Shown here: in pieces, positions 51,225 through 61,052 of the stretch
How positions within the stretch are numbered: position 1 is the first letter of the stretch
Layout of the letters: every line of letters starts with the position of its first letter
Source of the DNA: an uncultured bacterium
GTDB taxonomy: Bacteria; DRYD01
Reading direction: 5' to 3'
Assembly (NCBI GenBank): GCA_937139605.1
Contig: CAKZQG010000037.1
Span: forward strand, 62,001-126,000
DNA length: 64,000 nt
The notes under the pieces: generated by a model
Seen by the model: only the letters and a program-made list of their open reading frames with translations
What the model was told of the DNA's origin: nothing
Databases searched by the model: none
Translations under genes and position numbers: made by a program

Positions 51225-52823
51225 ATGTTATTAGTTAATTATATAAGTTTATATAGGAAATATCGACCATTAAAATTTAGTGAAGTTATTGGCCAAGATA
51301 TTAGTATAAGAATATTAACTAATTCTATAGTAAGGGGAGAGATATTTCATGCTTATATATTCAATGGAACAAGGGGAACTGGGAAAACAACAGTAGCGAG
51401 GATTTTAGCTAGGGCTTTAAATTGTTTAAACTTAAATGGATTTGAGCCGTGTAATGAATGTTATAATTGTAAAGCTATAATGAATTCTTCATTTCCTGAT
51501 GTTATTGAGATAGATGCCGCTTCTAATAGGGGGATAAATGAAATAAGGGAAATAAGGGATAATGTTAAGCTTTCTCCTTTAAAAGGTAGATATAAAGTTT
51601 ATATTATAGATGAAGTACATATGCTAACAATAGAGGCTTTCAATGCGTTATTAAAGACTCTGGAGGAGCCTCCTAAAAATGTTGTTTTTATTTTAGCTAC
51701 TACTGATATTCATAAAGTCCCTATTACTATTTTATCAAGATGCCAGCAAATAGAATTTAAAAGAGTAGATTATATCTTAATTTTTAATCATTTAAAAAAT
51801 ATTTGCCAAAAAGAAAATATAATTATAGATGATGATGCTTTAATTTATATAGCTAAATTAGCTAAAGGCTCTGTTAGAGATTCTATTAGCATTTTAGAAC
51901 AAATTAAGAATATTTCTGAGCATATTACTTTAAATGATATTTTTAAAGTATTTTCAATTTATTCTTTTGAATTAATTAAAAATTATATTTATTATGTTTT
52001 ACTAAGTGATTTTAAAGAAGTTGTTAATATAATTAACCTAATAAGACTTAATGCTGTCAATATTTATAATTTTTTATATAACTTAAATATGGAATTAAAG
52101 GAAATTATTTATTATTATTTTAATCCTGATATTATTCAAGAAAACTTAACTCAAGAACAAATCAAATTTTATAAGTTTATAATAAATAATTTTGATATAA
52201 AATTAGTTTATGAGTTATTAAAAAGTTTAAATTCGGTATTAAATTTTTATAAAAATGAAAATGATTATTATCTTTTTGAGATTCAAACAATATCTTTTAT
52301 TTTTAGTTTAAATAAGTATCTAAAAGATTCTAAAGATAAAATAGAAAATATTAAAGCAGAAAATATTAAGGAAATAGATAAAAATGTAATTAATTTAAAG
52401 GTAAGTGATGAAATAAGACAATCTCAAGAATTAATTAAAATTCAAGAAACAATTAATTTTAATGAAAAAATTAAATCCCAGGAATTAAATAAAGATGATT
52501 ATAAAAATGATAATGAAGTTAATATAGATAATGATGAAAATAAAAACAATGAAGAAAAAGCTAAAATAGAAATAGATATAAAGAATAATATATTAAACTT
52601 AATATCTGACAAGCATCTTTATAATGCAATCAAAGCTGCTGATAAAGTTATTCTTAATAATGATACTTTAATTTTTTATTATGATAGTTCTAAAAAAATT
52701 AACCAAACTTATAAATATTTAATAAAAATTTCCAAAGAAAAGATAAGAAACTATCTTAGAAGTAAATATAATATTAATGATATAATTTTTGAAGAAGAAA
52801 TTAAAAAAAAAACTTTAATATAG
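51225..52823 (+). CDS. dnaX: DNA polymerase III subunit tau/gamma
   Basis: Clamp-loader ATPase. 532 residues in the zero frame. Walker A GTRGTGKTT (48-56), zinc cysteines C67, C76, C79 and C82, Walker B IIDEVHML, sensor 1 LATTDIHK and SRC motif (ILSRCQQIEF), then domain III and a charged low-complexity linker. The zero frame ends right after an A10 tract (52803-52812) with K-K-K-T-L-I-stop. The -1 frame from the same tract adds 57 residues and ends at 52984. Many bacteria make long tau and short gamma this way; see the slippage entry. The adjacent gene overlaps the longer form. Confidence 0.95.
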   Translation: MLLVNYISLYRKYRPLKFSEVIGQDISIRILTNSIVRGEIFHAYIFNGTRGTGKTTVARILARALNCLNLNGFEPCNECYNCKAIMNSSFPDVIEIDAASNRGINEIREIRDNVKLSPLKGRYKVYIIDEVHMLTIEAFNALLKTLEEPPKNVVFILATTDIHKVPITILSRCQQIEFKRVDYILIFNHLKNICQKENIIIDDDALIYIAKLAKGSVRDSISILEQIKNISEHITLNDIFKVFSIYSFELIKNYIYYVLLSDFKEVVNIINLIRLNAVNIYNFLYNLNMELKEIIYYYFNPDIIQENLTQEQIKFYKFIINNFDIKLVYELLKSLNSVLNFYKNENDYYLFEIQTISFIFSLNKYLKDSKDKIENIKAENIKEIDKNVINLKVSDEIRQSQELIKIQETINFNEKIKSQELNKDDYKNDNEVNIDNDENKNNEEKAKIEIDIKNNILNLISDKHLYNAIKAADKVILNNDTLIFYYDSSKKINQTYKYLIKISKEKIRNYLRSKYNINDIIFEEEIKKKTLI

Positions 52824-52984
52824 ATAATCAAGAATTTATAAAAGAAGAAATATTTTCTAAAGAATCTTTAGGAAATGAATTTAATAGTGATATTCTTAAA
52901 AGTGATATTATGGATAAAAAAAAGTTATTTATAAAGGATTTTGATAGTTTTGTAGAATTTGTAAGAAGGGAGTTAGAGTTATGA
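52803..52984 (+). other. A10 slippage site and -1-frame C-terminal extension of dnaX
   Basis: Ten consecutive A (52803-52812). Reading one base back gives K-K-K-N-F-N-I-D-N-Q-E-F-I-K-E-E-I and an open frame to TGA 52982-52984, ending F-V-E-F-V-R-R-E-L-E-L. That stop overlaps the ATG of the next gene (52981) as ATGA, the usual bacterial coupling. Without the shift 157 bases would be a gap containing codon-like sequence. Thermus thermophilus dnaX uses RNA-polymerase slippage on A9 and E. coli uses -1 ribosomal shift at A6G; which applies here is unknown, and a homopolymer miscall is the plain alternative. Confidence 0.65.
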
Positions 52985-55404
52985 GAATTATTTTTTATAA
53001 TTTAAAGATTTTTTTTATATTATTTTTTATTTTTATTATATTAAATATAGTTTTATTAATAAATGTTTGGGCTATAAGTGATAAGGAAATGGAATCTAAA
53101 AGTGAGTATGAGCTTTATAATATTGCAGCTGAATATTTTCAAAAAAAGAATGATCAAGAAGCTTTTAAAGTAGTAAAGTATCTTTTGGAAAATAAAAACC
53201 CAAGAAATAAACAAGCTTTATATATTTTAATAGAGATTTTAATAAGGAATATTAATAATTTTCCCCAATATAAAAGGAAAGATATATATTATCAGATAAT
53301 TGAGAAATCTAATTGGATAACTGATAATATTGATTATTATGATTATAAAGCTTATTATTATAAAGGATGGGCATTTTATAATTTAGGTGATTTAGCTACT
53401 GCTGAAAGAAATTTTAAAAGAGCACTTGAAAATTACGCTAACTATTTGCCTGCATTGTATTATTTATCTAAAATTTACTTAGATAGAAATGATTTAGAAA
53501 ATGCTCAAAAAACTATTGAAAAAATTTTAAATATAGAACCATATAATATTGATTTTAGAAAATTATATTTTGAATTATTGATTAAACAAAATAAGTTAGA
53601 TGATGCGCTTTCTTATTTTAATTCTTACCTTAAAAACTTAAACGATGAGAAAATTTTTTATTTAATTTCGTTAGTTTATTATAATAAGTCAGAGTTTAAA
53701 AATGCACTTGATTATATTGATAAAGCTTTGAATTTTAATAATAATAATTCTGATTATCTTAAATTAAAAGTTAAAATATTATTTAAAATAAAGGATTATA
53801 AAAAAACAGAAGAAATTATTAATAACTATTTTAAAGATACTAATGATGAGGAAATTAAGAATATATATAATAATATCCAAGCAATAAAGGCGCAAAGAAT
53901 TTATATTATATTTGTTGTTTTGCTGGGTTTATTAGTTGTAGGTATAGCAGGTTATTTTATTTCTAGGAGTTATAAAGAAAATATGTATAAAAAATATTTA
54001 CAAGCTCAAAAGAGCAGCTACATAGAGAAAGTTTCAAAGAAAGCAGAGAATCTAGAGATTTTAGTAGGTTTTGCTTATGATTTTCTCTCTAAGTTTCTTG
54101 AAACTACTAAAATTGCTATTTATATTGTTGATAGTAAACGAGATAATGCTTTATATAAATATATTAATAAAATTTCAAGAGATTTGGATTCTATTGAGAT
54201 AATTTATGTTTATACAAAGTATTCTAGTTGGCTAGCTGAAGGAGCTAATAAGCCATTTTCTATTTACCAGGTTCAAGAAGATCAAATAATGTATGAGTAT
54301 TTTGGTGGTAAAAATATTATTAATTTTAAAAAGGAAGGAGTTAGAGTAATTATACCTGCAGTATCTAGGGGAATTTTACAAGCTTTAGTTTTGATTGGAG
54401 CTTTAAAGGATGAAGAAGAGTTATTTAAAGTTATTAAGGACAAAAAAGAATTATTAAGTGATATAATAGAAGAGTTTGCAAATGATGTTATGTCTACTAG
54501 ATTTAAGGAAGCTGCTATCCTTGATGAATTAACGAGACTTTATAATAGAAGATATATGCTTCAAAAATTAGAAGAAGAAATAAGCAAAGCTAATCAATCT
54601 AAATCTAAATTATCTTTTATTTTATGTGATATAGATAATTTTAAAAAATTTAATGATACATATGGGCATCAAGTAGGAGATGAAGTTTTAAGGGTAGTAG
54701 CAAAGGTTTTTAAAGAAGCTTCTAGAGCTGATTTTGATATTCCTTTTAGATATGGAGGTGAAGAAATAGGTTTAATACTTCCTAATACTGATTCTGAAAA
54801 GGCTTTTGAAGTAGCTGAAAGAATTAGGAATTTGGTTTCCTCTAAGAGATTTGAAGGAGTACCTACTATTATCACTATTTCTATTGGTTTATCTACATAC
54901 CCTGATCATGGGCTTGATCCAGAAACTCTAATAAAAGAAGCTGACGAAGCTTTGTATTATTCAAAGAAAACAGGGAAAAATAAAACTACTATCGCTGGAG
55001 TTAAAGTTTTATTAAATGAATCAGAATCAGATAAGATTGATGATAAAAAATTAACTAGTTTTGCTAATGACGGTGGATCTAAGGATAAAAAAGATAAAGA
55101 ATTATCTAAGGAATTTAAATTACCTTCTTTTTGTTATTCTTACGAAGATTTTATTTCTTATTATAATAATTTGAAAACTAATATTTCTAATATTAAGTTA
55201 GTTTCAATAAAGACTGATATTGATAATTATGAAAAAATATTGTATGATTTACATTTTAATTTATTATTAACTGAAAGTATTACTGCTAAACTTATAGATA
55301 ATAATGAAGTTGAAATAAAATTATTATTAGTTGATAGATCTGAAAATGAAGTACAAGATTTAATTTCAGGTATTGAAAATAGATTTAAAGTTAAAATTAG
55401 CTAA
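52981..55404 (+). CDS. TPR-containing GGDEF diguanylate cyclase
   Basis: 807 residues. Membrane helix (about 9-30), periplasmic TPR-like helical repeats (about 40-300, for example GWAFYNLGDLATAERNFKRAL and ALDYIDKALNF), second membrane helix (about 308-328), a GAF-like sensor region (about 355-500), GGDEF domain from DELTRLYNRRYML (about 514) with active site R-Y-G-G-E-E-I (about 588-594), then an unknown C-terminal part (about 690-807). The GGEE signature keeps the catalytic acids; the RxxD inhibitory site is not clear. Starts inside the -1 extension of dnaX by ATGA. AAGGGAG ribosome site. Confidence 0.9.
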   Translation: MRIIFYNLKIFFILFFIFIILNIVLLINVWAISDKEMESKSEYELYNIAAEYFQKKNDQEAFKVVKYLLENKNPRNKQALYILIEILIRNINNFPQYKRKDIYYQIIEKSNWITDNIDYYDYKAYYYKGWAFYNLGDLATAERNFKRALENYANYLPALYYLSKIYLDRNDLENAQKTIEKILNIEPYNIDFRKLYFELLIKQNKLDDALSYFNSYLKNLNDEKIFYLISLVYYNKSEFKNALDYIDKALNFNNNNSDYLKLKVKILFKIKDYKKTEEIINNYFKDTNDEEIKNIYNNIQAIKAQRIYIIFVVLLGLLVVGIAGYFISRSYKENMYKKYLQAQKSSYIEKVSKKAENLEILVGFAYDFLSKFLETTKIAIYIVDSKRDNALYKYINKISRDLDSIEIIYVYTKYSSWLAEGANKPFSIYQVQEDQIMYEYFGGKNIINFKKEGVRVIIPAVSRGILQALVLIGALKDEEELFKVIKDKKELLSDIIEEFANDVMSTRFKEAAILDELTRLYNRRYMLQKLEEEISKANQSKSKLSFILCDIDNFKKFNDTYGHQVGDEVLRVVAKVFKEASRADFDIPFRYGGEEIGLILPNTDSEKAFEVAERIRNLVSSKRFEGVPTIITISIGLSTYPDHGLDPETLIKEADEALYYSKKTGKNKTTIAGVKVLLNESESDKIDDKKLTSFANDGGSKDKKDKELSKEFKLPSFCYSYEDFISYYNNLKTNISNIKLVSIKTDIDNYEKILYDLHFNLLLTESITAKLIDNNEVEIKLLLVDRSENEVQDLISGIENRFKVKIS

Positions 55405-55426
55405 TTTTTTTATAGTATTATTTTAT

Positions 55427-55795
55427 ATGCTGGAAAGTTTTTCTAGGAAGTATCAACGAGAGTTGGCTATTATAAATTTGTTTCAAGTTATTTTTTTTAA
55501 AAAAGAAATGATCTTTGAATTTTTAGATGATTATTTTAAAAAATTGTTAGCAAATTATATAAATAATAAAATAGATATCGATTTAAAAATATGGAGTATT
55601 GTTAGATATACGGATTTTTCTATTTTAAATGAATTAGAGAAAGCTTTGTTAATTTTACTTTTTTTAGAAGTTTTATATTCTAATTTGCCTCTTAAAGTTA
55701 TTTTATCTATTTATATTAATTTGTCAATAAAATATTGTAGAAAAAATTTTAATAAACTCATACCTGTATTTTTAAGTAAAATAAAAAATGATTAA
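55427..55795 (+). CDS. nusB: Transcription antitermination protein NusB (divergent)
   Basis: 122 residues from ATG 55427. Matches NusB in plan: KYQRELAIINLFQVIF at the start, D-D-Y-F-K-K-L-L, IDLKIWSIVRYTDFSILNELEKALLILLFLEVLYSNLPLKVILSIYINLSIKY. NusB pairs with S10 in rRNA antitermination. Sequence is diverged and short (usual 130-145), so I rate it moderately. It overlaps the PBP gene by 8 nt and comes 22 bp after the GGDEF gene. Confidence 0.75.
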   Translation: MLESFSRKYQRELAIINLFQVIFFKKEMIFEFLDDYFKKLLANYINNKIDIDLKIWSIVRYTDFSILNELEKALLILLFLEVLYSNLPLKVILSIYINLSIKYCRKNFNKLIPVFLSKIKND

Positions 55796-57854
55796 TTTTT
55801 TTAGTTTTATTTATAAAGTTGTTATAAATATTATTAAGTTTTTATTTTTATTATTTTCTTTAATTTTATTTTTTGGTATTTCATTTATTGTCGGTATTAT
55901 AATGGAAGCGAAGAAGGATATTCCTGATGTTAGTTTAATAAGAAACAAGGTGCCTATTGAAACTTCGGAAATTTTTTCTTCAGATGGTGTTAGAGTTGCT
56001 AAGTTATTTGTAGAAAATAGGTACTGGGTTAGTGTTAAGGATATTCCTGTTACTGTTAAGAATTGTTTAGTAGCTTCTGAAGATGAAAGATTTTATCAGC
56101 ATAAAGGGGTTGATATAATTGCTGTAATTAGAGGGATTATTAGTATATTGGTAAATAAAGAAGTAACACAAGGTTCAAGTACTATTACTCAGCAATTGGC
56201 TAGGATTTTGTTCTTAAGTCCTGAAGTTAGTATAAAAAGAAAAATTAAAGAGGCCTTGATTGCTAATGAATTAGAAAAATATTTTTCTAAAGATGAGATA
56301 ATGGAATTATATTTAAATTTAGTTTATTTTGGTCAAGGAGCTTATGGAATTGAAGCTGCTGCTAGAACTTATTTTGCTAAAAGTTCTAAAGATTTAAATT
56401 ATCCTGAAGCTGCTTTAATTATTGGATTGCTTCCTGCTCCCTCTGTTTATGATCCTTATGTTAATTTTAAACTAGCTAAGGAACGACAATTATATGTATT
56501 AAAAAAATTACTTGAGCTTAAATATATATCTAAGCAACAATATGAAGAATATATAAATTATCCTATTAATTTGAAAAAAGAAAAATTAGAAGAAAATAAT
56601 ATTAATTATCCATATTATACTAATTTCGTTATACAAAATTTTCAAAAATTAACAAATAATAGAATAAATTATGAAGATTTAAAAACCCAAGGCTTAAGAG
56701 TATATATAGCACTAGATACTAAGTTACAGCAAGCTATAGAAGATATGTTAAGAAAAGAGATAGATAAAAATCGGGATTTATATAATGTTAATCAAGCCGC
56801 TATTGTTTTAATAGAAAATTATACAGGGAAAGTTATTGCTGCTGTCGGTGGGTATCAATATAGAGTTAATGATCAATTTAATAGGTTTTATCAAGCTTAT
56901 AGGCAACCAGGATCTACTTTTAAGATATTCGTTTATACTGCTGCTTTGATTTATGGATTTGATATAAATTCTGTTGTAGTAGATAAGGTTTATACTTATG
57001 TTGGTTTAGATGGGAAGCCATATTCTCCTGTTAATTGGGATAATAAGTATTGGGGGGTTATTACTTTAGCTGATGCTTTTGCATTTTCTAGGAATACTAT
57101 TGCAGTTTATTTAGCAAATGCTGTTGGGATTGATAAAGTTATTAATATAGCTCATAAGATGGGGATAAAATCTAAATTAGAACCTTACTTATCTACTGCT
57201 TTAGGAGCTTCGGTGGTTTCTCCTTTAGAGATGGCTGTTGCTGTTTCTACTATTGCTAATGATGGGCAATATATTGAACCTGTTTTTATTGAAAAAGTTA
57301 TAGATAGATATGGAGCAATTATTTTTGTTGATTCTAGAGATTATAAACTAGAAAATCAAGTTATCCCTTATGAAATAGCTCAAAAAATGAAATATTTAAT
57401 GAAACAGGTTGTAGAAAGGGGTACAGGAACTAATGCTAAAATACCTGGGAAAAATATATATGGTAAAACAGGAACTACTAATGATCATAGAGATGCTTGG
57501 TTTGCTGGGTTTAGTGATGATTTTACTTGTGTAGTTTGGGTTGGAAATGATGATTACTCTAAATTAAATGGAGTTTATGGAGCTACTTTACCTGCTTCTT
57601 TATTTAAAAATACTTTGCTTTTAGCTTATAAGTACCATCAAACTTCTAAAGATAATAAAATTAAAAATAAAATAATTAAACAAAAATCTGCTAATTTAGG
57701 TAATAATTATCTAAATCAAAATAAAAGTAATTCTATTGAGAAAAATAATGATACTACTTTGAAAAGTAATATAACAACTACTCGCGCTACTACTGCTACC
57801 ACTAGTGATACTGTTGATTATAATACATTTCCTTGGGAAAATACTACTGAATAA
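55788..57854 (+). CDS. Bifunctional penicillin-binding protein 1A/2A type
   Basis: 688 residues. Membrane anchor (about 13-36), GT51 glycosyltransferase domain (SEDERFYQHKGVD, QGSSTITQQLAR, KIKEALIANELEKYFSKDEIMELYLN) and transpeptidase domain with SxxK in QPGSTFKIF, SxN in SRNTIAVYL and KTG in YGKTGTTND, then a Thr/Asn-rich tail of about 75 residues. Polymerises and cross-links glycan strands. Start overlaps nusB; a class A PBP to complement the class B PBP2 at 23 kb. Confidence 0.94.
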   Translation: MINFFSFIYKVVINIIKFLFLLFSLILFFGISFIVGIIMEAKKDIPDVSLIRNKVPIETSEIFSSDGVRVAKLFVENRYWVSVKDIPVTVKNCLVASEDERFYQHKGVDIIAVIRGIISILVNKEVTQGSSTITQQLARILFLSPEVSIKRKIKEALIANELEKYFSKDEIMELYLNLVYFGQGAYGIEAAARTYFAKSSKDLNYPEAALIIGLLPAPSVYDPYVNFKLAKERQLYVLKKLLELKYISKQQYEEYINYPINLKKEKLEENNINYPYYTNFVIQNFQKLTNNRINYEDLKTQGLRVYIALDTKLQQAIEDMLRKEIDKNRDLYNVNQAAIVLIENYTGKVIAAVGGYQYRVNDQFNRFYQAYRQPGSTFKIFVYTAALIYGFDINSVVVDKVYTYVGLDGKPYSPVNWDNKYWGVITLADAFAFSRNTIAVYLANAVGIDKVINIAHKMGIKSKLEPYLSTALGASVVSPLEMAVAVSTIANDGQYIEPVFIEKVIDRYGAIIFVDSRDYKLENQVIPYEIAQKMKYLMKQVVERGTGTNAKIPGKNIYGKTGTTNDHRDAWFAGFSDDFTCVVWVGNDDYSKLNGVYGATLPASLFKNTLLLAYKYHQTSKDNKIKNKIIKQKSANLGNNYLNQNKSNSIEKNNDTTLKSNITTTRATTATTSDTVDYNTFPWENTTE

Positions 57855-58035
57855 ATGACTTAATAGTTTATTTTGTATTGTAATAAAATATTTATTTGTT
57901 TTAGAAGGTTTTTGTATTTTTATTGTAGAATTTTTAAAATAGTAATTAATAGTAATTAAATATAAAAATTAAATATAAAATTAAAAAATTAATTAAATGA
58001 ACTAATTAAATTAAATAAAAGGAAGGGATATATAA
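57855..58035 (+). promoter_or_regulatory. A/T-rich gap before sucD
   Basis: 181 bases of near-pure A/T with short direct repeats (ATTAAATATAAA twice near 57956-57980) and no open frame of note. Presumably the promoter of sucD; no promoter boxes can be chosen reliably. AAGGAAGGG (58020 on) is its ribosome site. Confidence 0.3.
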
Positions 58036-58932
58036 ATGGGTATATTAGTTGATAAAAATACAAGAGTTATAGTACAAGGCATTACAGGTAAAGAGGGGAG
58101 TTTTCATACTAAGCAGATGTTGGAGTATGGAACGAATATAGTTGCTGGTGTTACTCCATATAAAGGGGGTCAAGAATTTTTAGGGATTCCTGTTTATAAT
58201 ACTGTTTCTGAGGTTATAAGGGAAAAGGGACGGGTTGATGCTACTGTTATTTTTGTTCCCCCTAAATTAGCTTCTAATAGTATAATAGAAGCTATACTAA
58301 ATGATATTAAAATTATTGTGGTTATAACTGAAGGGATTACTCAACATGATATGTTAAAAGTACATTATTATTTGAAGAGATCTAATTCAATTATGATAGG
58401 TCCAAATTGTCCAGGGGTTGCTACTGCTGGGCAAACTAAGTTAGGAATTATACCTAATAATGTATTATCTCCTGGGATAGTCGGTTTAGTTTCTAGAAGT
58501 GGAACTATATCTTATGAAATTTTGAAATTACTAAAAGATCATAATTTAGGGCAAACTACTGCAATAGGATTAGGTGGTGATCCCTTAATTGGTTTAAGAT
58601 TTAAACAGGCGTTGGAAATGTTTTTAAATGATGAAGAAACTAAGGCTGTTGTTATGGTTGGGGAGATTGGGGGTAGTGATGAAGAGGATGCTGCTTTAAG
58701 TGTTAAGAAGTTAATTGAAAATAATAAGCCTGTAGTTTGTTTTATTGCAGGCAAAAATTCTCCTGAGGGTAAAAGGATGGGGCATGCTGGGGCTATTATT
58801 ATGGGAAAATCTGGAAAACCAGAATATAAAATAAATGCTTTAAAACAAGCAGGTGCTATTATAACTGATACTATCCAAGAAATACCTATTATCCTTAAAA
58901 AAGAACTATCTAAAGTTAAATTAGAAAATTAA
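58036..58932 (+). CDS. sucD: Succinyl-CoA ligase (ADP/GDP-forming) subunit alpha
   Basis: 298 residues. CoA-binding fold I-V-Q-G-I-T-G-K-E-G-S-F-H, GVTPYKGG, GPNCPGVATA, SRSGTISYE, G-L-G-G-D-P and active-site histidine in M-G-H-A-G-A-I. Makes succinate and ATP from succinyl-CoA in the TCA cycle, or the reverse. The beta subunit sucC normally precedes it but is absent from this window; related acyl-CoA synthetases (ADP-forming) share the fold. Long A/T-rich gap upstream. Confidence 0.92.
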   Translation: MGILVDKNTRVIVQGITGKEGSFHTKQMLEYGTNIVAGVTPYKGGQEFLGIPVYNTVSEVIREKGRVDATVIFVPPKLASNSIIEAILNDIKIIVVITEGITQHDMLKVHYYLKRSNSIMIGPNCPGVATAGQTKLGIIPNNVLSPGIVGLVSRSGTISYEILKLLKDHNLGQTTAIGLGGDPLIGLRFKQALEMFLNDEETKAVVMVGEIGGSDEEDAALSVKKLIENNKPVVCFIAGKNSPEGKRMGHAGAIIMGKSGKPEYKINALKQAGAIITDTIQEIPIILKKELSKVKLEN

Positions 58933-58970
58933 AATTTACTAATTTTTTTATTTTTTAAATTTTTATATAA

Positions 58971-60713
58971 ATGAACAGGGTTTATTGGATTTTTAGAAAT
59001 TCTAAAATTAACAAAAAATTTCTAATTTTTTTTAAAGATTTTTGGTATTTTTTTATTTGTTTTTTATTTTTTTATTGGTTTTATTTTAGCTTGGTTTGTT
59101 CTTATGAGGTTAAGGTTATTTATTTTTACGAAGATGGGAATTATTTTGTGTTTTATTATCCTAATTCTTTGAAATTATTTGTAGATATTAATAGTGGGTA
59201 TGTTATAAAACCAGATAATCAGGATGCTAAAATTAACTTCGTTTCATATATTTTAGATACAAAGAGTTTTATAAGTAGGGATGAAGATGTTTTTACTAAA
59301 CTTTATTTACTTAAAAAGGCTATTGGATTTAATTTTAATGATGTAGAACCTTCTAATGTGGATTATTTCTCATGGTCTAATCTTACTTATAAGTATTTAA
59401 TAATTTTTTTAAAAAATGTTGAAAACTCTATTACGATAACTATTCCTGCTTGGGAAAATTTAAATGAAGCTGATAAAAAAGAAATAATAGAAAAATATAG
59501 GTTAGTTTTTGGAACTTCTTTTAATGAGCCTAGATATTTACCTTATGAAATCACTTTTAAAAAAGATGTTAATTATTATAATGTAAATAACGAAATTTAT
59601 AAAACGGAATTTTTTACAAATAGTCAATTATATTCTACGGATCAAAATTTTCTAAATAAACAAAATAGTGATACTTTAATTAATACTACTCCTATTTCTG
59701 ATACTTTTATTACTACTAATTTGACTACTTCTAATTTAAATAATACTGGAAATAATAGAAATACAAATTTAAAATCAAATAACAATTTTATTTCATTTAT
59801 TTATGAAAACAAGATTATTATATTTTCTATTTTGTTTTTGTTTTTTACCTTAGTTATTTTGTTTTTAAGCTTTTTGTTTATTAAGAAATTTTTGGTTTCT
59901 AATGTTAATTCTAAGATGAAATATAATGAAGATATTAATAATGATAATATTTTTAAAGATACAAAGATAAGTAATGAATTAGAAAGTTATATTCAGAAAT
60001 CCTTAGAAGAAAAAATGGAGAAAGTAATTCAGGATAAATTAAATGACATTCAGCAGAATTTATTGCAAAAATTAGATTTAAGTATTTCAGAATTAACTAA
60101 AAGGATAGAAAATATTGAAAATAATTATTTAGGTTTAAATAATACTAAGAAAGATATTGAATTTAATATAGATAACTATGAAAATATTTATGGCGATCAA
60201 TTTTCTGATAATGATTTAACTAAATATAAGAAATTGGATCCAGAGAATTTAGAGATTTTTATGTTTAAAGTTGATAGTATTATTTCTAAGTTAAAACTTT
60301 TAGAAAATTATAGGGATTATAATATAAATGAAAAAGCGACTAAAATAATTTTTAAATTACAAGAGTTAAAAGCAAAAGTTAGAGCTTCTAAAGCAATTAA
60401 TATGTCTATGTGGGAAGATTTGATTAAAACTGATGTGATTGAATTTGTTTCTCTTTTAGATAGGTATTTGATTTCAATAGATTATAATCCTAACATTTCA
60501 AAAATTAGAGAAGATTTATTGAATTCGTTTGATTTAGAAGAAATAGAGGTTATTGTAGGTACTACAAAGGTTAATATTGTCGAACATAAAGTTGAGGGAT
60601 ATTCTAGAAATACTGCTTTACCTAATGGAATTATAACTGATTTAAAAGAAAAGGGGTATAAGTATAGGGGGATAGTTTTAAAAAGAGCAAAAGTAATAGA
60701 AAATAGAGTATAA
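58971..60713 (+). CDS. Membrane-anchored coiled-coil protein with GrpE-like C-terminus
   Basis: 580 residues. Signal/anchor (about 22-44), an extracytoplasmic domain (about 45-200), Asn/Thr-rich linker, membrane helix (about 279-302), then a cytoplasmic coiled coil (about 325-400), helical bundle and a C-terminal module ending P-N-G-I-I-T-D-L-K-E-K-G-Y-K-Y-R-G-I-V-L-K-R-A-K-V. That resembles the beta-wing end of GrpE ('G.V..vl..GY....rvLRpa.V'), preceded by a helix and H-K-V. GrpE normally is a soluble DnaK exchange factor of 190 residues. Whether this binds a Hsp70 is inference; overall family not recognised. ybaB follows 26 bp on. Confidence 0.5.
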   Translation: MNRVYWIFRNSKINKKFLIFFKDFWYFFICFLFFYWFYFSLVCSYEVKVIYFYEDGNYFVFYYPNSLKLFVDINSGYVIKPDNQDAKINFVSYILDTKSFISRDEDVFTKLYLLKKAIGFNFNDVEPSNVDYFSWSNLTYKYLIIFLKNVENSITITIPAWENLNEADKKEIIEKYRLVFGTSFNEPRYLPYEITFKKDVNYYNVNNEIYKTEFFTNSQLYSTDQNFLNKQNSDTLINTTPISDTFITTNLTTSNLNNTGNNRNTNLKSNNNFISFIYENKIIIFSILFLFFTLVILFLSFLFIKKFLVSNVNSKMKYNEDINNDNIFKDTKISNELESYIQKSLEEKMEKVIQDKLNDIQQNLLQKLDLSISELTKRIENIENNYLGLNNTKKDIEFNIDNYENIYGDQFSDNDLTKYKKLDPENLEIFMFKVDSIISKLKLLENYRDYNINEKATKIIFKLQELKAKVRASKAINMSMWEDLIKTDVIEFVSLLDRYLISIDYNPNISKIREDLLNSFDLEEIEVIVGTTKVNIVEHKVEGYSRNTALPNGIITDLKEKGYKYRGIVLKRAKVIENRV

Positions 60714-60739
60714 AAGTAGTTTAAAAGGAGGTTGATATT

Positions 60740-61036
60740 ATGCAATTTAATAAGAATTTATTAAATCAAGTTCAAAGTATGGCTAATAAATTACAACAGG
60801 AAATGTCTAGTGAAAAATATGAAGGGCAAGCTGCTAATGGTAAAGTTAAAGTAGTTGTTACTGGACTACAAGAGGTTGTTTCTATTAATATTGATCCTGA
60901 ATTATTAAAAGAAGATAAGACATTATTAGAGGATTTGTTAGTGGTTGCTTTGAATGATGCATTAAATAAATCTAAGGAAGCGGGGAATAATGCTATTGCT
61001 AAATTACTTGGAAATATGAATTTAGGTTTATTTTAA
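60740..61036 (+). CDS. ybaB: YbaB/EbfC nucleoid-associated protein
   Basis: 98 residues, the family's size. Pattern L-L-N-Q-V-Q-S-M-A-N-K-L-Q-Q-E-M, then G-K-V-K-V-V-V-T-G-L-Q-E-V-V-S-I-N-I-D-P-E-L and E-D-L-L-V-V-A-L-N-D-A. Small DNA-binding dimer often encoded between dnaX and recR; here 8 kb from dnaX. AAAGGAGG before the ATG. lpxC follows with 16 bp. Confidence 0.93.
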   Translation: MQFNKNLLNQVQSMANKLQQEMSSEKYEGQAANGKVKVVVTGLQEVVSINIDPELLKEDKTLLEDLLVVALNDALNKSKEAGNNAIAKLLGNMNLGLF

Positions 61037-61052
61037 TTAGTATGGATGAAAA

